Positions 14,220-21,811 are shown, counted from the first letter of the stretch. The stretch is DNA of 22,075 bases from an uncultured Campylobacter sp. (GCF_938017615.1 NZ_CALIJA010000193.1:1-22075), one strand, 5' to 3'. The notes: generated from the letters alone by a model not told the origin. Made by a program: numbers and translations.

Positions 14220-14352
14220 CTATTTCAATCATTTCTTTTATAGCCAACTTTGGTATCCAAGAAAGAAGCGGACAGCAAGGACTCAAATTATTTAACCCAG
14301 TCTAAATTTAACCCGCTCCGGCGCATTAAATTTCGCGATCGATTTGCGCTAG

Positions 14353-14382
14353 GGCGCCTGGGCATCGTCAAGCCCGAGCGCC
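14353..14382. terminator. GC-rich hairpin between convergent genes
   Basis: GGCGC (14353-14357) pairs with GCGCC (14378-14382), and GGGC (14360-14363) with GCCC (14372-14375), separated by a CT/GA internal loop, with an 8-base loop. It lies between the array (plus strand) and the rclA-like gene (minus strand), where a bidirectional terminator is expected. A clear U-run is missing on both strands. Confidence 0.4.
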
Positions 14383-14421
14383 GCTTGTTATCAAAGCTTT
14401 AAACGCCAAAAGGTTTAAAAT

Positions 14422-15762
14422 TTAAAACTGCCCGAAAAGATCGTTCAGTGCCTCGCTGATGCTCGGGTGCGTAAAAATTTGGTTTTTGAAAAAGTCCGCC
14501 TTCGCGCCCAGCGCCATTGCGATCGCCAGCTCATTAACGATCTCGTGCGCGTTTACGCAGTGAAGCGCCGCGCCTAAAATTTCGCCGCTAGCCGCGTCCA
14601 CGACCGCTTTCATCATTCCCTCGTCGTGCGCTACGACCTTGGCGCCCGGCACCGCCGCCATCGCGAGCTTTAGCACCTTGATCTCGCGCCCGCTCGCTCT
14701 TGCTTTGCGCTCGCTAAGGCCGATGCGAGCTAGCGGCGTGCGGGTAAACAGCACGCTTGCATGCGGTGCGCGGTTTTTCGTAGTGCGCGCGCCGTCTCCG
14801 AAAAGCGCGCTAAAAATGATCCTAAAATCGTCTAAGCTCGTGTAGGTAAACATCTCGCCGCCGCGCACGTCGCCTGCCGCGTAGATGCCAGCAGTCGAGC
14901 TTTGCAGATGCTCATTTGTGATGATATTGCCGTGCGCATCCGTCTGCACCCCCGCAGCGGCTAAATTTAGCTCACCCGTATTCGCGCGACGACCGAGGGC
15001 GTATAAAAACGCATCCGCCGCGATCAGCCTGCTCTCGCCCGCGAGGTTAAATTTTAGCTCCCCGCCCTTTAAACTCAAAAACTCGCAGCCCTCGATAATC
15101 TCCACGCCCTGGGCCTGCAGAGCGGATTTGACGCTAGCAGCCACGTCCTCATCCTCGTTTTTCATAAATTTTGATCGCATCAGCACGCTGACTTTCGAAC
15201 CGAATCCCGCAAACATCGAAGCAAACTCAAGCCCGATAAATCCGCCGCCGATGATTACTAGATGCTTCGGGAGGATCTTTAAATTTAAAATTTCTTCGCT
15301 GCTATAAGCGATCTGCGAGCTTACCTCAAAGCTAGGCTCGACCTCCCTCGAGCCCGTATTTACGACGATCGTTTCTGCTGAAATTTCACGCGTTTGTCCG
15401 TCAGGACTTAGCACGCGCACGGAATCTGCGCTCGTAAATGAGCCCTCGCCGTCGATTACGTCGATATTTGGGCTTCCCTTTAGCATGGCTAAATTTTTCG
15501 CTCTCAGCGCCTCTACGAGCTCGTCCTTTTTCTGCATACTCAGTACGAAATACTCTCCGAGCACGCTGAAATTTACGAAGCCAGCTTCCTTGCTCGCTGT
15601 AACTAGCCGCTTGGTCGGGATGCAGCCTACGTTGATGCAGGTGCCGCCGTACATCTGCGGCGAGCGCTCGATGAGAGCAACCTTTTTGCCTAGTGCGGCG
15701 GATTTTGCGGCAAGGGTTTTGCCCGCCTTGCCAAAGCCTATTACGATGATATCATAATCCAT
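14422..15762 (-). CDS. rclA: RclA-like flavin disulfide reductase
   Basis: A pyridine-nucleotide disulfide oxidoreductase of 446 residues. FAD site GFGKAG (9-14), redox disulfide CINVGC (C42 and C47), NAD(P)H site VIIGGGFIGLEFASMFAGFG near residue 170, second FAD block IYAAGDVRGGEMF near 295, and the C-terminal HPSISEALNDLF with H432 and E437 as the catalytic dyad. The start VIGFGKAGKTLAAK and the ending resemble E. coli RclA, a copper-reducing enzyme that protects against reactive chlorine species. A mercuric reductase or lipoamide dehydrogenase role is less likely: there is no heavy-metal domain, and no dehydrogenase complex nearby. AAGGAT precedes the ATG, and a TATAAT lies about 30 bp upstream. 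The TetR gene lies upstream on the same strand. Confidence 0.85.
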   Translation of the reverse strand: MDYDIIVIGFGKAGKTLAAKSAALGKKVALIERSPQMYGGTCINVGCIPTKRLVTASKEAGFVNFSVLGEYFVLSMQKKDELVEALRAKNLAMLKGSPNIDVIDGEGSFTSADSVRVLSPDGQTREISAETIVVNTGSREVEPSFEVSSQIAYSSEEILNLKILPKHLVIIGGGFIGLEFASMFAGFGSKVSVLMRSKFMKNEDEDVAASVKSALQAQGVEIIEGCEFLSLKGGELKFNLAGESRLIAADAFLYALGRRANTGELNLAAAGVQTDAHGNIITNEHLQSSTAGIYAAGDVRGGEMFTYTSLDDFRIIFSALFGDGARTTKNRAPHASVLFTRTPLARIGLSERKARASGREIKVLKLAMAAVPGAKVVAHDEGMMKAVVDAASGEILGAALHCVNAHEIVNELAIAMALGAKADFFKNQIFTHPSISEALNDLFGQF

Positions 15763-15793
15763 TTTTTATCCTTTTGATCTGAAATTTCGCGGG

Positions 15794-15799
15794 ATTATA
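15794..15799 (-). promoter_or_regulatory. -10 box for rclA-like gene
   Basis: TATAAT on the minus strand, 31 bp before the start codon, in a CTTATAATCCCG context. It implies transcription independent of the upstream tetR gene. Confidence 0.5.
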
Positions 15800-16097
15800 A
15801 GAGGTTTTATTAAATTTAAAATCTGCGTGGCGCAAATTTAAAGGCGCAGGCAAGAGGCGCGAAATTTAACGGCAAAATTCTAACTTCGGCACAGATTTTA
15901 ATACAGAAAATAAAAATTTCAGCTCTAATCGTTTCAAAAATTTTGCATCAATAGAATTAAAATTTTAAGCGCGGGATACGTGGCATTTTATAGCGCTTGG
16001 TAACGGATAGAATCCAAGCTACAAAATCCAAGCCCCAAACCGTTCATAAAATTTAAAGGCGCGAAAAACGCAGAATTTGCGCTGTAAAATTCCGCCA
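15800..16097. other. Intergenic, AAATTT-rich, no gene
   Basis: About 300 bp between tetR and the rclA-like gene. It contains many AAATTT/AAAATTTT words in a GC-rich background, and no ORF or RNA gene I can support. Confidence 0.4.
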
Positions 16098-16721
16098 TTA
16101 GCGCTTTTTTACGCCGAGCAAAAACATATCGATGCGGTCTTTGATTAGCTCGCTCGCTTTAAAATTTAGCTTTTCGTCGAAAAACAGCAGCCTGCTAAAA
16201 TGCGGCTCTCTAAGTAAAAAGCAAAAATATAGCGCCAGGCTTTTTGCCGTGCGTCCGGGCGCAAACTCGTCCGCATGCGCCGCCAAATACTCATCCAGCG
16301 CATTCGGCGAACCTAGCACGCCGCTTTTTAAAAAGATTTTTGGGCTCTCGCTAAGCGCGCCGTTAAAGCCGCTGAAAAGTATCAGTCGGTAGAATTTTAT
16401 CGCCTCCGGAGCGAAAAGAAACTCCAGATAAATCCCTGCAAACTCCTGCAGATACTCACGCAATTTTAGGTCTTTATTGATTCGCATGCGCTCGTTCATT
16501 CGCTCGTCGAGCTTTTTGCTTTGCAGTTCAATGATACGCAAAAATAGGCTTTCTTTGTTATCAAAATACTTATAAACCGACGATAGCGAGCCGCCGCTAA
16601 GCTCGATGATATCGCTTAAGCTCGTAGCCTCGTAACCTTTGGCTAAAAACAGCTCCAGCGCCGCGTCTAAAATGAGCTTGCAGCGAATTTCGGATTTTTT
16701 ATATTTAGGCGATTCGGGCAT
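16098..16721 (-). CDS. TetR family repressor, CmeR-like
   Basis: 207 residues. The N-terminal TetR helix-turn-helix is clear: ILDAALELFLAKGYEATSLS, DIIELSGGSLSSVYKYFDNK, ESLFLRI (about 17-63). The ligand domain contains EYLQEFAGIYLEFLFAPEAI and a late CFLLREPHFSRLL that resembles the corresponding part of Campylobacter CmeR, which represses the CmeABC efflux pump and responds to bile salts. No efflux genes adjoin it here. A palindrome sits just upstream of its start, so it probably represses itself. Whether it also controls the rclA-like gene, 335 bp downstream on the same strand, is open. GGAGG precedes the ATG on the minus strand. Confidence 0.88.
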   Translation of the reverse strand: MPESPKYKKSEIRCKLILDAALELFLAKGYEATSLSDIIELSGGSLSSVYKYFDNKESLFLRIIELQSKKLDERMNERMRINKDLKLREYLQEFAGIYLEFLFAPEAIKFYRLILFSGFNGALSESPKIFLKSGVLGSPNALDEYLAAHADEFAPGRTAKSLALYFCFLLREPHFSRLLFFDEKLNFKASELIKDRIDMFLLGVKKR

Positions 16722-16753
16722 TTCGCCTCCTTTGAAATACTAAAATTTTTTCA

Positions 16754-16776
16754 TAAGTGTATAAAAAATATACTTA
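16754..16776. promoter_or_regulatory. Candidate TetR operator
   Basis: Inverted repeat with 9-bp arms TAAGTGTAT and ATATACTTA, one mismatch, 5-bp spacer. It lies 33-55 bp upstream of the tetR start and within its expected promoter. TetR repressors normally bind sites of this size next to their own gene. Confidence 0.5.
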
Positions 16777-16926
16777 ATTAAGCAACATTATTGGGCTAAA
16801 ATTCTAAAACCTCAGAAAAAAATAATTTTGCGCGGCTTTACAAGCGAAGCGAAATTTTATATCGCGCAAGCGTAAGCGAGCGGAATTTATCGCGCACCGG
16901 CTGCGGTAAGGCGGAATCTATCTTTG

Positions 16927-16984
16927 TAAACGAAGCGTTTAATGCCTATTTTAGGCAAATTTAGCAATAATTACCTAAAACGCT
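16927..16984. promoter_or_regulatory. Nested inverted repeats before HTH gene
   Basis: Three overlapping palindromes: TAAACG/CGTTTA with 3-bp spacer (16927-16941), GCCTA/TAGGC with TTT spacer (16944-16956), and AGCGTTT (16934-16940) with AAACGCT (16978-16984). They end 15 bp before the ATG of the DNA-binding protein gene, so they could be its operator or a leader hairpin. Confidence 0.4.
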
Positions 16985-16999
16985 AAAAGGCATCTTTGT

Positions 17000-17638
17000 A
17001 TGAAAAAAGTCTCGATCGGCGAAGCAGCCGAAATTTTAGGAATTTCAAAAGAAGCCGTCTACAACCGCATCCGCAGAAATTCCTTGCGCGCCGAGGAAAG
17101 CGGCGGCGTACGCTACGTGCTTTTAGATGATGAAATGCAACAAAGCGAGCCCGCTTCGCAAGGCTCTGCGAAAAGCTCGCGCACCAGCGGCGCAGCTGGC
17201 ACTCAAAGCTTCATCGACTATCTCATCAAAGAAATCTCCGAGTTAAAAGGTAAAATCGAAGCACTGCAAAGCGATAAGGACAGGCTTCACAAAGAAAAAG
17301 AGGAAATTTTAATCGCCTCGAAAGATGAAATCAAGCTGATGTATAAAGAGCGCGATGAGAAGCTCAGGTATTTTTTGTCGTTTTTCGACAAACCGCTGCT
17401 TTCGAACAAAAGTCGCGAGGTCAAACCCTACGATGTCGAAATCAAAGAAAAAACCTTCGATCGTAGCGAATGGACGAGCCTTGCAAAATTCGTAAAATCG
17501 TTCAAACGCAAAAAGCGCCCAAAAGCGCAAAGCCTAATCATCGAAAACATCGGCAAGAGTGAGTTTATCCGCGTCGAGGGAAACGAGCTTTTAATAAATC
17601 AAAGCCTAGATATAAAATCATTGAAAGGAAAAAAATGA
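17000..17638 (+). CDS. MerR/excisionase-like DNA-binding protein
   Basis: 212 residues. The N-terminus is a helix-turn-helix of the MerR/excisionase kind (VSIGEAAEILGISKEAVYNR, IRRNSLRAEE, then GGVRYVL). A short serine/alanine-rich linker follows, then a coiled coil (about 75-125, EISELKGKIEALQSDKDRLH) and a basic C-terminal domain (KSFKRKKRPKAQSLIIENIG) ending in KSLKGKK. This layout suggests a dimeric regulator or nucleoid-associated factor rather than a phage excisionase. Its TGA overlaps the ATG of the lipoprotein gene (ATGA), so the two products are made together. Target unknown; the palindromes before its start suggest autoregulation. Confidence 0.8.
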   Translation: MKKVSIGEAAEILGISKEAVYNRIRRNSLRAEESGGVRYVLLDDEMQQSEPASQGSAKSSRTSGAAGTQSFIDYLIKEISELKGKIEALQSDKDRLHKEKEEILIASKDEIKLMYKERDEKLRYFLSFFDKPLLSNKSREVKPYDVEIKEKTFDRSEWTSLAKFVKSFKRKKRPKAQSLIIENIGKSEFIRVEGNELLINQSLDIKSLKGKK

Positions 17639-18222
17639 AACTACGCAAAATCGCTAGTTATGCGCTGGTAAGCGGCTTCGGGCTCGTTATGGCGGGCTCG
17701 TTAGCGGGCTGCGACGATAGGGGGCAGGAGCAAAACGTCCGTCTGCAAGAAGGCGCGCTCGTGCGGCTTGAAGAGATCGCGCCGGGAAAATATAAAATTT
17801 TAGAGGAATTTCCGAGCGAAAAGACCCAGATCATCTTAAAATCGCTCGACGGCACGGAGAGAATTTTAAGCGATGAGGAAACCAAAGCCCTTCTTGCCGA
17901 AGAAAACGCCAAAATCGACGCCGGCACTTCAAATTTAACCAACCAAAACGCGCAGCTTAGCAGCGGCGGCATGAGCCTGGGCGAAGCGATCTTGGCAAGC
18001 GCTGCGGGTGCCATCATCGGCTCGTGGATCGGCGGCAAGCTGTTTAACAACCCCGCCTATCAAAGCCAGCGCCAAACCGCCTACAAAAGCCCGAGCGCCT
18101 ACTCCAGAAGCGTCGATAGCTTCAATCAAGCAAAGCAGCAAAACGCCAAAGCACGAAGCGGCAAGAGCGGGTTTTTCGGCGGAAGCAAGAGCGGCAAAAG
18201 CGGTGGATTTTTCGGTGGCTAA
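17635..18222 (+). CDS. UPF0323-type lipoprotein (Cj0371-like)
   Basis: 195 residues with a clear lipoprotein signal: basic MKLRKIAS, hydrophobic stretch, lipobox LAGC with C26 as the modified cysteine, then DD, which in other bacteria can favour inner-membrane retention. A folded part (about 35-85, VRLEEIAPGKYKILEEFPSE) is followed by a small glycine/alanine segment (GEAILASAAGAIIGSWIGGK, similar to glycine-zipper helices) and a low-complexity tail rich in S, K, G and F (GKSGFFGGSKSGKSGGFFGG). This is the plan of the UPF0323 lipoproteins of Campylobacter and Helicobacter. It precedes an ATP-grasp gene as Cj0371 precedes Cj0372, echoing the ygiB-ygiC pairing of enterobacteria. AAAGGA precedes the ATG inside the upstream gene. 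Confidence 0.85.
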   Translation: MKLRKIASYALVSGFGLVMAGSLAGCDDRGQEQNVRLQEGALVRLEEIAPGKYKILEEFPSEKTQIILKSLDGTERILSDEETKALLAEENAKIDAGTSNLTNQNAQLSSGGMSLGEAILASAAGAIIGSWIGGKLFNNPAYQSQRQTAYKSPSAYSRSVDSFNQAKQQNAKARSGKSGFFGGSKSGKSGGFFGG

Positions 18223-18363
18223 GCGCGCTTTGAAATATACGACGGCTTTGCGCAGTGAGTTTAAATTTTAACACGCGGCACTTAAAGAGCGGAAAATTTC
18301 GTCGCAGCAGAATTTTAGCTAAAACGAAAGCGCGCTACGTGCTGCACGTCTTTGGTAAAATTT

Positions 18364-18384
18364 GATACGGCAAAATTCCGTATC
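18364..18384. repeat. Perfect 7-bp inverted repeat, AAAATT core
   Basis: GATACGG (18364-18370) and CCGTATC (18378-18384) around CAAAATT. The same architecture recurs at 20401-20423 and in the units at 20472 and 20504. Confidence 0.55.
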
Positions 18385-18965
18385 GCTCGGGGGACAATGT
18401 CCTACGGCTACGTTATCGCTAGAAAAAATTTTACGGCGCACGTAGCGGTTCGCAATCCTTATGCGGCGAGGTTGTCAAGATAAAATTCCGCGCCGCTACG
18501 TGCATAGCAGTTTGTAATTATTGCCGCGGCGACGTCATGACGAGGTGGAATTCGCGCCCGTTACCGAGCGCATCGGATCGCATTTTTTACTGAGGCATTG
18601 CCACGCGGCGAAATTTTGATATGAAAGGCAGCGTCGTGCGATAAAATTTTATATTGCGACGCGACGTTAAGGCGAGCGAGGTCGTGCTGCGACGGGAGTT
18701 TTAATCACCGCATCCGCAATCGGATTTCGTATCGCAGCGCTTCTTGCGGCAAATTTTATATCGCCGAGCGGTGCTAAAGTGAGTAAATTTTACCCGAGCG
18801 AAATCCTGATCGCAGCATCGCGCGATTAAGTTGTACCGTAGTTTTTGAGGAAGCCGAGGAGGGGCTACTTGCAAGGGTGTATTTCTTGCAAAAGAGGTGC
18901 CACTCTGCGGCGTAGCAATGCACCGCTCGCCTACCGAGCTCTGATTAACCGGTGCGCTTAGAGGT

Positions 18966-18990
18966 GCGAGCCCATAGCTCGCGTTTTATT
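18966..18990 (+). terminator. Intrinsic terminator-like hairpin
   Basis: GCGAGC (18966-18971) pairs perfectly with GCTCGC (18977-18982) around CCATA and is followed by GTTTTATT. It lies over 740 bp after the lipoprotein stop and about 100 bp before the ATP-grasp gene, so it would end either a very long 3' UTR or an unrecognised transcript. Confidence 0.45.
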
Positions 18991-19089
18991 CTGCTTCGCC
19001 GCACTCGCAAGATACGCTGGCAGCGACTAGTGCTATATTTATTTTGCGCTGCGGGCGGAATTTTAAAATTTACATAAAAAGGAAAATCT

Positions 19090-20274
19090 ATGCAACTAAA
19101 AAAGATAACGCCGTTAAGCAACGAATACCTCGAAAAGCTCGGCTTTTACTGGCACACGGACGCAGACGAGACCCCTTACGTCAGCGACGAGATCGTGCGC
19201 GTAAGCGCTGCGGAGGCGGATGCGTATTACGAAGCGGCGAACGAGCTATACGAGATGTTTGTCGCAGCCGCGCAGCACGTCATCGACAATAACCTCTTCC
19301 ACGAGCTCGGCATCCCCTTCAACCTCGTAGATCTAATCAAGCAAAGCTGGGAAAACGAGGTGCACTGGCACCTATACGGGCGTTTTGATTTCGCAGGCGG
19401 GCTGGACGGCAAGCCGATCAAGCTGATAGAATTTAACGCCGACACGCCCACGGCGGTGTTTGAGACGGCGATCGTCCAGTGGGCGATGCTCAAAGAAAAC
19501 GGCATGGACGAGGCGAGCCAGTTCAACGACCTCTACGACGCGCTGCGCGATAATTTCAAGCGGCTCGTGGTGCTTGACGGCGAGCTGGAGGACTTTTCTA
19601 AATTTTACGAAGGGTGGAAAATTCTATTTAGCAGCGTCGCGGGCAACGTCGAGGACGAAAAAACGACGAAGCTTTTGCAGCAGACCGCGGAGGATGCGGG
19701 CTTTAAGACGCGCTTTGCCTACGTGGACGAGGTGGAATTTAACGACGAAGAGGGCGTGTTTTTTGACGGCGAAAACTACGAGTATTGGTTCAAGCTCATC
19801 CCCTGGGAGGCGATCGCGATCGAGGAGGGCGAGCTTGCGCTCATCTTAAAAAACATCGTGCAAAATCAAAAGGCGATCATCCTAAACCCTGCATACACGC
19901 TGCTTTTCCAAAGCAAGGGGATTATGAAAATCCTGTGGGATCTGTATCCGAACCACCCGCTGCTGCTGCAAAGCTCCTTTTCGCCGATCATCGGCAAAAA
20001 GATGATCAAAAAGCCGTTTTTGGCGCGGGAGGGGGCGAATGTGGCGATTTTCGACGCGGACGGTAGAAAGATAGAGGAAAACGGCGGCGAATACGGAAAT
20101 CAGAAATTTTTGTATCAGGAATTTTACGAGCTAAATAAAGACGAGCGCGCCCAGAGCTACCAAGCGGGGGTATTTTTCGCCTATGAAGGCTGCGCGCTGG
20201 GCTTCCGCAAGGGCGGCGAGATACTTGATAATCTCTCAAAATTTGTGGGGCACTACATCGAGGATGCGCAGTAG
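19090..20274 (+). CDS. Glutathionylspermidine synthase-like ATP-grasp protein
   Basis: 394 residues, the length of the YgiC/YjfC-type proteins that carry only the synthetase half (GSP_synth family) and lack the amidase domain of E. coli Gss. Conserved blocks are DLIKQSWENEVHWHLYGRFD, LIEFNADTPTAVFETAIVQW (with the acidic EFNAD residues), LYPNHPLLLQSSF, and KPFLAREGANVAIFD near the C-terminus. Such proteins ligate an amine to a carboxyl group using ATP; the physiological substrate of this branch is not known to me, and true glutathionylspermidine synthesis is doubtful. AAGGAAA precedes the ATG. It corresponds to Cj0372 and follows the lipoprotein gene, but 867 bp away. Confidence 0.88.
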   Translation: MQLKKITPLSNEYLEKLGFYWHTDADETPYVSDEIVRVSAAEADAYYEAANELYEMFVAAAQHVIDNNLFHELGIPFNLVDLIKQSWENEVHWHLYGRFDFAGGLDGKPIKLIEFNADTPTAVFETAIVQWAMLKENGMDEASQFNDLYDALRDNFKRLVVLDGELEDFSKFYEGWKILFSSVAGNVEDEKTTKLLQQTAEDAGFKTRFAYVDEVEFNDEEGVFFDGENYEYWFKLIPWEAIAIEEGELALILKNIVQNQKAIILNPAYTLLFQSKGIMKILWDLYPNHPLLLQSSFSPIIGKKMIKKPFLAREGANVAIFDADGRKIEENGGEYGNQKFLYQEFYELNKDERAQSYQAGVFFAYEGCALGFRKGGEILDNLSKFVGHYIEDAQ

Positions 20275-20400
20275 CGGCGCGGCGAATTTTATAAAATTTG
20301 AGAAATTTTAAGGTGGAGTATTTTGGCGATAACTTTGGCGGCAAGGCTCTGCCGGCGGTAAATTTTATCGCCGCTCAGCAGCGGAATTTAACGCTAGGAG
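20275..20400. other. Intergenic between convergent genes
   Basis: First part of a 313-bp gap. It contains the AT palindrome AATTTTATAAAATT near 20285 but no gene or strong terminator. Confidence 0.4.
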
Positions 20401-20423
20401 GCTACGGTAAAATTTAACGTAGC
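20401..20423. repeat. Inverted repeat with AAAATTT core
   Basis: GCTACG (20401-20406) and CGTAGC (20418-20423) around GTAAAATTTAA. The arms include the GCTACG word that also recurs in the 18223-19089 gap. Confidence 0.55.
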
Positions 20424-20424
20424 G

Positions 20425-20560
20425 GCGCGACCAAAATTTTGCGCGGATAAAATTTTGAGCAGGTTAAATCGGCACGAGCTAAAATTCCGTGCAGATCAAA
20501 TTCGCGTGAACTAAAATTCCGCGCGGAGCAAGATTTGCGCGAGCTAAATTTTAAAATTTA
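20425..20560. repeat. Tandem 32-34 bp hairpin units
   Basis: Units start at 20425, 20472, 20504 and (partial) 20538, with the consensus GCGCGAnCTAAAATTCCGCG followed by CGGAtcAAATTTG. Unit 20472 has arms GCACG/CGTGC; unit 20504 has GCGTG/CGCGC. All five pairs hold in both units (one as G-T), although arm bases differ on both sides. Not CRISPR: units are unequal, spacers are absent. Confidence 0.6.
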
Positions 20561-20587
20561 AAACGTCCTGCTCGCGCCGTTTGAGCT

Positions 20588-21811
20588 TCAGTGCGCGTCT
20601 TTGCCGCCGAAGGCAGCGATCATCGTGCCCAGAGGAATGATCGCAACGCCCAAGATAATAGCTAGCGGGTTTAGCAATGACAGCTTGGCAAGCAGGTAGA
20701 TCGCCGCCACGAGCGCCGCGTAGGACAAAATTTTAAACGGAGAGAAAAACGCCCCTGCAAAATTACTCCGAACCTCGCTCCGCTCAAGCTCGCCCTCAAA
20801 ATCGTCTGCGCCTTCGAAGTCATCCTTTGATCCATCGCGCGCGGTGCCAATCCCGCCCCCAAAATCGCTCATACTGTCGTCCGGCTCGCCGCTATCTACA
20901 TCGCCGCGACGATTACCGCTATCTGCGCCGTCGCTGCGATCGCTGCGATCTGCACCGTCGCTCCAGTCGCCGCTATCTGTGCCGTCGCCCAGGTCGCCGT
21001 TCGCTCCGCTTTTTAAGTCGTCGTAACGCTCGCCTATGTCGCTTTGCGAACTATCGCTAGTTTCGCCGTCTTTGCCGCTCTGTAAGTCGCCGCAAGTCTC
21101 GCTATCTTTCATGCTAAATTTATTGGCGACAGCGTCTTCCAAAGCGGTCGCGTTGCAAGCGGAAGTTTTATCGTCACCACTTTTGGTAAAATTTACGTCG
21201 TGTTTTCTAGCAGCTGTTATGCTGTACTCGGCGGCGAAATTTTCGGTATCTTCGTAGGCGGCGGAGTTTGCGGCGCGCTCGGCGGCGGTTTCGTCGTGCA
21301 GGGCGCGGCTATCGCCGTTTTCGACGCGGGCCTCGTCGCTAGTGAAATTTATGGCGTCTTCGAAATTTTGAGAATTTGAAATTTCGGCGCCTGAATTTGC
21401 GCCGCTAAAATTCTCGCTCTTTAAAATTTTTCCGCCGCAAACTTCGCTATATAAAATTTTATCGCTGCCGCTTGCGTCGCCTCGGTTTTCATCGCCACAG
21501 CTCGCAGAATTCGTATTGCAGGCGGAATTTTCGTCGCTCATAAAATTTACGGAATTTTTAGATCTTTGTTGTAAAATTTCATCGTATTTGCCGGCTCTCA
21601 GCTCATCTTCTATCTTATTACGGTAAGCGCGAAACGAAAAATATACTGCGCCGAATGCGCCCAAAAATCCGGCCTCCAAGCTAAGAAGCCAGGCAAGCGC
21701 CCGCACGCCGAAAGAGCCTGAGCCGAAAAATCCGGCGCCGCAAAGCGCTAGCCCAAGCAGGGCAAACGCCGCGTTTAGCGCGCAGTATATGAGCAAAAAC
21801 CGCCTATTCAA
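20588..21811 (-). CDS. Four-helix membrane protein with long acidic insert
   Basis: 407 residues. Two membrane helices (about 5-27 and 36-60) and a short charged stretch (RAYRNKIEDELRAGKYDEIL) precede about 270 residues of low-complexity hydrophilic sequence rich in S, D, G, N, A and E. Two more helices follow (about 355-373 and 380-400). Joined, the two helix pairs would make a protein of about 140 residues, comparable to AtpI-like or small integral membrane proteins beside ATP-synthase accessory genes. The insert includes near-repeats such as SDGADRSDRSDGADSGNRRG. The start is TTG, overlapping the TGA of the upstream AtpZ-like gene (TTGA), which suggests coupling. Function unknown. The insert is probably disordered and, if the ends are cytoplasmic, cytoplasmic. 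Confidence 0.75.
   Translation of the reverse strand: MNRRFLLIYCALNAAFALLGLALCGAGFFGSGSFGVRALAWLLSLEAGFLGAFGAVYFSFRAYRNKIEDELRAGKYDEILQQRSKNSVNFMSDENSACNTNSASCGDENRGDASGSDKILYSEVCGGKILKSENFSGANSGAEISNSQNFEDAINFTSDEARVENGDSRALHDETAAERAANSAAYEDTENFAAEYSITAARKHDVNFTKSGDDKTSACNATALEDAVANKFSMKDSETCGDLQSGKDGETSDSSQSDIGERYDDLKSGANGDLGDGTDSGDWSDGADRSDRSDGADSGNRRGDVDSGEPDDSMSDFGGGIGTARDGSKDDFEGADDFEGELERSEVRSNFAGAFFSPFKILSYAALVAAIYLLAKLSLLNPLAIILGVAIIPLGTMIAAFGGKDAH

Larger units (their letters stand above)
18223..19089. other. 867-bp intergenic region with many hairpins
   Basis: No convincing protein gene. It contains the 9-mer GCTACGTGC at 18334 and 18495 and its complement at 18438, the hairpins at 18364-18384 and 18966-18990, and several AAAATTTT cores flanked by short complementary arms (for example CGGC...GCCG at 18747-18766). 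Composition is GC-rich apart from those cores. It is long for a gap inside a conserved gene pair. Confidence 0.5.

Noticed and set aside
9086..14421. Integrated element bounded by tRNA-Val direct repeats
   Set aside because: No integrase, and no copy of the tRNA 3' end was seen at the right side of the array. A genome-wide repeat search could still change this.
18008..18271. 87-codon ORF overlapping the lipoprotein gene
   Set aside because: It is a frame shadow of the S/K/A-rich lipoprotein tail.
20425..20560. CRISPR array
   Set aside because: Only three to four unequal, divergent units; no spacers or cas genes.
20827..21257. Plus-strand ORFs opposite the acidic insert, rich in R, S and P
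   Set aside because: Such ORFs arise automatically opposite a low-complexity S/D/G-rich coding region; no ribosome-binding sites.
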